The position numbers and the translations under genes are program-made. Shown here one piece after another: positions 5,395-8,248 of a stretch of 8,248 nt of DNA; position 1 is the first letter of the stretch, and every line of letters begins with the position of its first letter. The stretch comes from an uncultured Oxalobacteraceae bacterium. Lineage in GTDB: Bacteria > Pseudomonadota > Gammaproteobacteria > Burkholderiales > Burkholderiaceae. The notes beneath the pieces were generated by a model. It ran no database searches, had not been told where the DNA came from, and saw only the letters and a list, made by a program, of their open reading frames with translations. The stretch spans positions 1 through 8,248 of the forward strand of contig CAMLFK010000229.1 of NCBI GenBank assembly GCA_946479255.1. The letters run 5' to 3'.

Positions 5395-6546
5395 ATGCGA
5401 GTCAGGCGCTGTGCAGTGTTGTTCATCGAACCGCGTGAAGACCTGGGGATCGACTGGTCGGCGCTGTTCTCCGGCGTCAGCGCGCTGGGCGCGACCATGC
5501 GCTGGATCGCGCTGGCTCCGCACCTGGAAGGCGAATGCGACATCGACGCCACCGAACTGGGCCTGCTCGGCAGCGTCGGCCAGACCCAGTGGTGTGAGCG
5601 CGCAGGCCTCGAACAGCGTGGCGGCGCGGTGGCGGTGGAGCGCCTGCTGGCGCTGGGCCTGCTCATCAGCGACGACCCCTGGCATGCGCATCAGCGCGAA
5701 CGTGACGACAGCTTGCGCAGCCAGCACTGGCGGCCCTTGTCGGCGCTGATCCACGGCTTTAGCCGCTGGGAGGGCATGAAGGTCGACTCGGGCATGCAGT
5801 TCCCCACCTTCGAGCAACTGGTCGACAATTACGGCACGCCGCCGCTGCCCGCGGTCGACCGCGGCGACCTTGGCGCGGCCATCGCCTTGCCGCCGGCGGG
5901 CGCCGGCGCGCTCGATGAGTATTTGCTGCACCGTTACACCGGCCGCAATTTCGACAAGCAGGCCGTGCTGCCTTTGGCCGTCGCCGCGCGCATGCTGCAG
6001 CGCGCCTTCGGTGCCCAGGCCCAGCGCGAGATGGCACCGGGCGCCTTCGTGTTCAAGAAGACCAGCCCTTCGGCCGGCGGCCTGCACCCGATCGAAGCCT
6101 ATGTGCTGGCGCAGCGCGTGGAAGGCCTGGCCAGCGGCCTGTATCACTACCATCCGGTCAAGCACACCCTGGCGCCGGTAAAGGCGCTGAGCGCGGAGGA
6201 CGCGGCCACGCTGGCGTTGACGGCCGTGGCTGACCAGGACTGGTTTGCCGACGCACCGCTCATGGTCATTTTGTCCGCGCGGGTGGAGCGCAACTTCTGG
6301 AAGTACCGCAATCACGTCAAGGCCTATCGCGCCGTGCTGCTCGACGCCGGCCACCTGTCGCAAACCTGGTACCTGCTGGCGACCGAGGCGGGCATGCCGG
6401 CGTTTATCACGGCCGCGATCAACGAGATCGACCTGGAGAAGGCGCTGGGGCTCGATCCGCTGCGCGATGCGGTCATTGCGGTGTGCGGCTGCGGGCTCTC
6501 GAGCGGGGCGCAGGATACGATCGAAATGCGCTACGGCGAGGCTTGA
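5395..6546 (+). CDS. SagB-like FMN dehydrogenase, putative peptide maturation dehydrogenase family
   Basis: This 383-residue protein has an N-terminal region (about 1-130) without recognised catalytic residues and a C-terminal nitroreductase-fold FMN domain (about 172-378). HRYTGRNFD (179-187) is the FMN-phosphate segment with R180 and R184. KKTSPSAGGLHPIEAY (221-236) is the SagB-type signature. KYRNHVKAYRAVLLDAGHLSQ (303-323) matches the conserved block preceding the dimer helix, and CGCG (364-367) lies near the end. SagB-type enzymes oxidise azolines to azoles in ribosomal peptide natural products. The full-length pattern, including FGAQAQ (205-210) and RWRPL-like HWRPLSALIH (111-120), fits what I recall as TIGR04511, a family paired with a precursor (TIGR04509) and a cyclase (TIGR04510). 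Neither partner is visible here. AAGG (5384-5387) lies seven bases before the ATG. The 96-bp upstream gap holds no precursor gene. A broader nitroreductase role remains possible. Confidence 0.82.
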   Translation: MRVRRCAVLFIEPREDLGIDWSALFSGVSALGATMRWIALAPHLEGECDIDATELGLLGSVGQTQWCERAGLEQRGGAVAVERLLALGLLISDDPWHAHQRERDDSLRSQHWRPLSALIHGFSRWEGMKVDSGMQFPTFEQLVDNYGTPPLPAVDRGDLGAAIALPPAGAGALDEYLLHRYTGRNFDKQAVLPLAVAARMLQRAFGAQAQREMAPGAFVFKKTSPSAGGLHPIEAYVLAQRVEGLASGLYHYHPVKHTLAPVKALSAEDAATLALTAVADQDWFADAPLMVILSARVERNFWKYRNHVKAYRAVLLDAGHLSQTWYLLATEAGMPAFITAAINEIDLEKALGLDPLRDAVIAVCGCGLSSGAQDTIEMRYGEA

Positions 6547-6562
6547 CCATTCGGCGTGGTCA
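6544..6562. repeat. Inverted repeat joining the two convergent stop codons
   Basis: TGACCA (6544-6549) and TGGTCA (6557-6562) are perfect six-base arms around TTCGGCG. Each arm contains the TGA stop of one of the two convergent genes. The hairpin is short and neither strand has a U-tract after it, so it is at best a weak bidirectional end signal. Confidence 0.35.
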
Positions 6563-7372
6563 CAGCAAAAATCGATGACCCGCCTCGCTGGCCAGACTTT
6601 CCACCTCAGCCGATTCGTCCTTGAGCTCAACACCCGAAAGCCGGCGCCGCCGCGCTTCCGAGAGCAGGTAATGCAGCTTGTGCGCGGCCGCTTCTTGGTC
6701 CATGCCGGCCGGCCGTATATTGGAGATGCAGTTGCGGCTGGCGTCGGTGAGGCCGACGCGCGGTTGCCACGTCAGGTACGCGCCCATGCTGTCCGGTGAA
6801 CTCAGGCCCGGGCGTTCGCCGATCAGCACTACAACGGCGCGCGCCCCCAGCAGTTCGCCCACCGCGTCACCCAGCGCCACCCTGGCCTGGCGCACTATGC
6901 ACAGCGGTGCAATGCGCCAGCCATCCATGGCCAGGCGTCCGATCAGCACCCGCAGGAAGGGCAAGGCATTCTGTTCGATAGCCAGCGCCGACAGGCCGTC
7001 GGCGGCCACGATCGCCAGGTCCCATGGCTCAGCCGGTGCCGGCAGCGCCTGCAAGGCCGCGCGCGAGGCCGCATCGAGTTGCCGTCCGAGGTCAGGGCGC
7101 TGCAGATAGACGGCGCGGCTTTCAGCGGCGCTGTGCAACAGCATTGGCGTTTGCGGCAGCAGGGGAAAGCCGCTTGCGCAGGCCTGCCGCAGCGCTTCGG
7201 CATCGAGTGCATGGTGCACGGCGTCGCGCGCCTGGGCGTGGGCCAGCTGGAAGTCAAGCTGAGTGGCCGTGGGCTGGCTGATGCCGGCGCGGCCGAGGGC
7301 GATGCGCGCCGCCGTGAACTGGCGCAGGCTGTGCCACGGATTACTGGTGACGTGCTTTCTCGATTCGCTCAT
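6560..7372 (-). CDS. eutC: Ethanolamine ammonia-lyase small (light) subunit
   Basis: This 270-residue protein is the small subunit of adenosylcobalamin-dependent ethanolamine ammonia-lyase, which converts ethanolamine to acetaldehyde and ammonia and helps form the B12 site. Typical EutC blocks are present: [20 protein letters not shown] (11-30), [12 protein letters not shown] (89-100), [14 protein letters not shown] (122-135), [14 protein letters not shown] (182-195) and [15 protein letters not shown] (209-223). Enterobacterial EutC carries a longer N-terminus that helps target the enzyme to the Eut microcompartment. Here only ten residues precede the conserved core, which fits a free cytosolic enzyme. 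An upstream in-frame start would give 315 residues, but the extension is antisense-like low-complexity sequence inside eutB. AAGGAG (7378-7383) lies five bases before the ATG at 7370-7372. The gene follows eutB by 10 bp on the same strand, so the two are almost surely co-transcribed and translated together. Confidence 0.96.
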   Translation of the reverse strand: MSESRKHVTSNPWHSLRQFTAARIALGRAGISQPTATQLDFQLAHAQARDAVHHALDAEALRQACASGFPLLPQTPMLLHSAAESRAVYLQRPDLGRQLDAASRAALQALPAPAEPWDLAIVAADGLSALAIEQNALPFLRVLIGRLAMDGWRIAPLCIVRQARVALGDAVGELLGARAVVVLIGERPGLSSPDSMGAYLTWQPRVGLTDASRNCISNIRPAGMDQEAAAHKLHYLLSEARRRRLSGVELKDESAEVESLASEAGHRFLL

Positions 7373-7377
7373 TGGCG

Positions 7378-7383
7378 CTCCTT
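7378..7383 (-). promoter_or_regulatory. Ribosome binding site of eutC overlapping the eutB stop
   Basis: AAGGAG reads on the minus strand five bases before the eutC ATG. Its first A is the last base of the eutB TGA (7383-7385), so ribosomes finishing eutB arrive at the eutC site. It fixes the eutC start and suggests translational coupling that would balance the two subunits. Confidence 0.8.
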
Positions 7384-8248
7384 CATGCCAGGCGCGGCAT
7401 CGCGCTTTGAAAGCGGGCCGGGATGTCCTTGCCCAGGCTGGGGACCTCGGCGGCAGTGAAGATCTCCATGTCCCTGAGCCAGGCTTCGAATTCGGGCGCG
7501 GGCCCAAGGCCGAGGATGCGGCGCGCGTACAGGGCGTCGTGGAAGGAAGTGCTCTGATAGTTGAGCATGATGTCGTCGGAGCCGGGCACGCCCATGATGA
7601 AGGTGCAGCCGGCGGCGCCCAGCAGGGTCAGAAGCACGTCCATGTCATCCTGGTCGGCTTCTGCGTGGTTGGTGTAGCAGACGTCGCAGCCCATCGGCAG
7701 GCCCAGCAGCTTGGCGCAGAAGTGATCTTCCAGTCCGGCGCGGATGATCTGCTTGCCGTCATAGAGGTATTCAGGGCCGATGAATCCGACGACGGTGTTC
7801 ACCAGCAAAGGCTGAAAGTGCCGCGCGACCGCATAGGCGCGGGCTTCGCAGGTTTGCTGATCGACCCCATGGTGGCCATTGGCCGACAGGGCGCTGCCTT
7901 GTCCCGTCTCGAAATACATGACATTGTTGCCCACCGTGCCGCGCCCGAGCGACAGGGCTGCTTGCTGCGCTTCGGCCAGCAGGGCCAGGTTGACGCCGAA
8001 ATTCCTGTTGGCCGCTTCGGTTCCGGCGATCGACTGGAACACCAGGTCCACCGGCGCGCCACGTTCGATGGCGGCAATCGTGTTGGTCACATGGGTGAGC
8101 ACGCAGGACTGGGTGGGGATGCCGTAGCGGGCGATGATTTCATCTAGCATGCTGACGATGCGCATGACTTGCGGCACGTTGTCCGTGGCGGGATTGATGC
8201 CGATGACGGCGTCGCCGCTGCCGTACAGCAAACCGTCGAGCACGCTGG
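7383..8248 (-). CDS. eutB: Ethanolamine ammonia-lyase large (heavy) subunit, partial (N-terminus outside window)
   Basis: The last 287 residues are visible; the 5' end lies past the right edge, and from the usual length of about 450-465 residues roughly 165-175 are missing. EutB is the catalytic TIM-barrel subunit of ethanolamine ammonia-lyase and binds ethanolamine and adenosylcobalamin. Near the visible start is [18 protein letters not shown], which includes the Asn that contacts substrate in the E. coli enzyme. Further on are [36 protein letters not shown] with the catalytic-site Glu, [20 protein letters not shown] with the active-site Asp, and [21 protein letters not shown]. These blocks are complete, so the visible part looks intact and functional. 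It ends with TGA 10 bp before eutC. In non-enteric proteobacteria the next upstream gene is often an ethanolamine permease, which would lie outside the window. Residue roles are from memory of the E. coli structure. Confidence 0.96.
   Translation of the reverse strand, partial: SVLDGLLYGSGDAVIGINPATDNVPQVMRIVSMLDEIIARYGIPTQSCVLTHVTNTIAAIERGAPVDLVFQSIAGTEAANRNFGVNLALLAEAQQAALSLGRGTVGNNVMYFETGQGSALSANGHHGVDQQTCEARAYAVARHFQPLLVNTVVGFIGPEYLYDGKQIIRAGLEDHFCAKLLGLPMGCDVCYTNHAEADQDDMDVLLTLLGAAGCTFIMGVPGSDDIMLNYQSTSFHDALYARRILGLGPAPEFEAWLRDMEIFTAAEVPSLGKDIPARFQSAMPRLA

Noticed and set aside
5371..6633. A 420-codon minus-strand open frame.
   Set aside because: It lies opposite the FMN dehydrogenase and runs into eutC in another frame; no domain is visible.
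7373..7507. A 45-residue N-terminal extension of EutC from an upstream in-frame start.
   Set aside because: It overlaps the conserved C-terminus of eutB, and the strong AAGGAG at 7378-7383 marks the shorter start.

Overview
The window is GC-rich, gene-dense chromosomal DNA. It looks like a betaproteobacterium of the Oxalobacteraceae type (Massilia, Duganella or a relative). This is inferred from codon and amino-acid style, a PEP-CTERM surface protein, a two-gene ethanolamine ammonia-lyase unit without microcompartment features, and the particular flavoprotein and dehydrogenase families present. No RNA gene, CRISPR array, insertion sequence or prophage is visible.

Layout. (1) Positions 1-2048, minus strand: a HutC-type GntR regulator is followed 38 bp downstream by an FAD protein of the fumarate reductase/succinate dehydrogenase/APS-reductase alpha superfamily. 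The latter runs off the left edge. Two tandem 12-bp near-palindromes overlap the regulator's start codon and look like its own operator. (2) Positions 2049-3048: a 196-residue exported PEP-CTERM protein on the minus strand, with a hairpin beyond its 3' end and a near-consensus sigma-70 promoter. The AT-rich intergenic region also carries a divergent promoter for the next gene, with a 14-bp LacI-type operator at its start site. (3) Positions 3049-5298, plus strand: an exported SMP-30/gluconolactonase-type sugar lactonase, then a class I PLP aminotransferase 51 bp downstream. (4) Positions 5395-6546, plus strand: a SagB-like FMN dehydrogenase of the 'putative peptide maturation dehydrogenase' type, normally part of a little-studied RiPP-like cassette but here with no precursor or cyclase in view. 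(5) Positions 6560-8248, minus strand: eutC and the 3' part of eutB, convergent with the dehydrogenase and only 13 bp from it.

How the genes work together. EutB and EutC form adenosylcobalamin-dependent ethanolamine ammonia-lyase, and the short EutC N-terminus suggests a free cytosolic enzyme. The regulator and flavoprotein form an evident two-gene unit whose substrate cannot be read from this window. The lactonase appears to be controlled by a LacI-family sugar regulator encoded elsewhere. The aminotransferase and the dehydrogenase cannot be tied to a pathway from context. The best leads for undescribed biology are the orphan peptide-maturation dehydrogenase, the regulator/flavoprotein unit with its tandem operator, and the LacI box on an exported lactonase.
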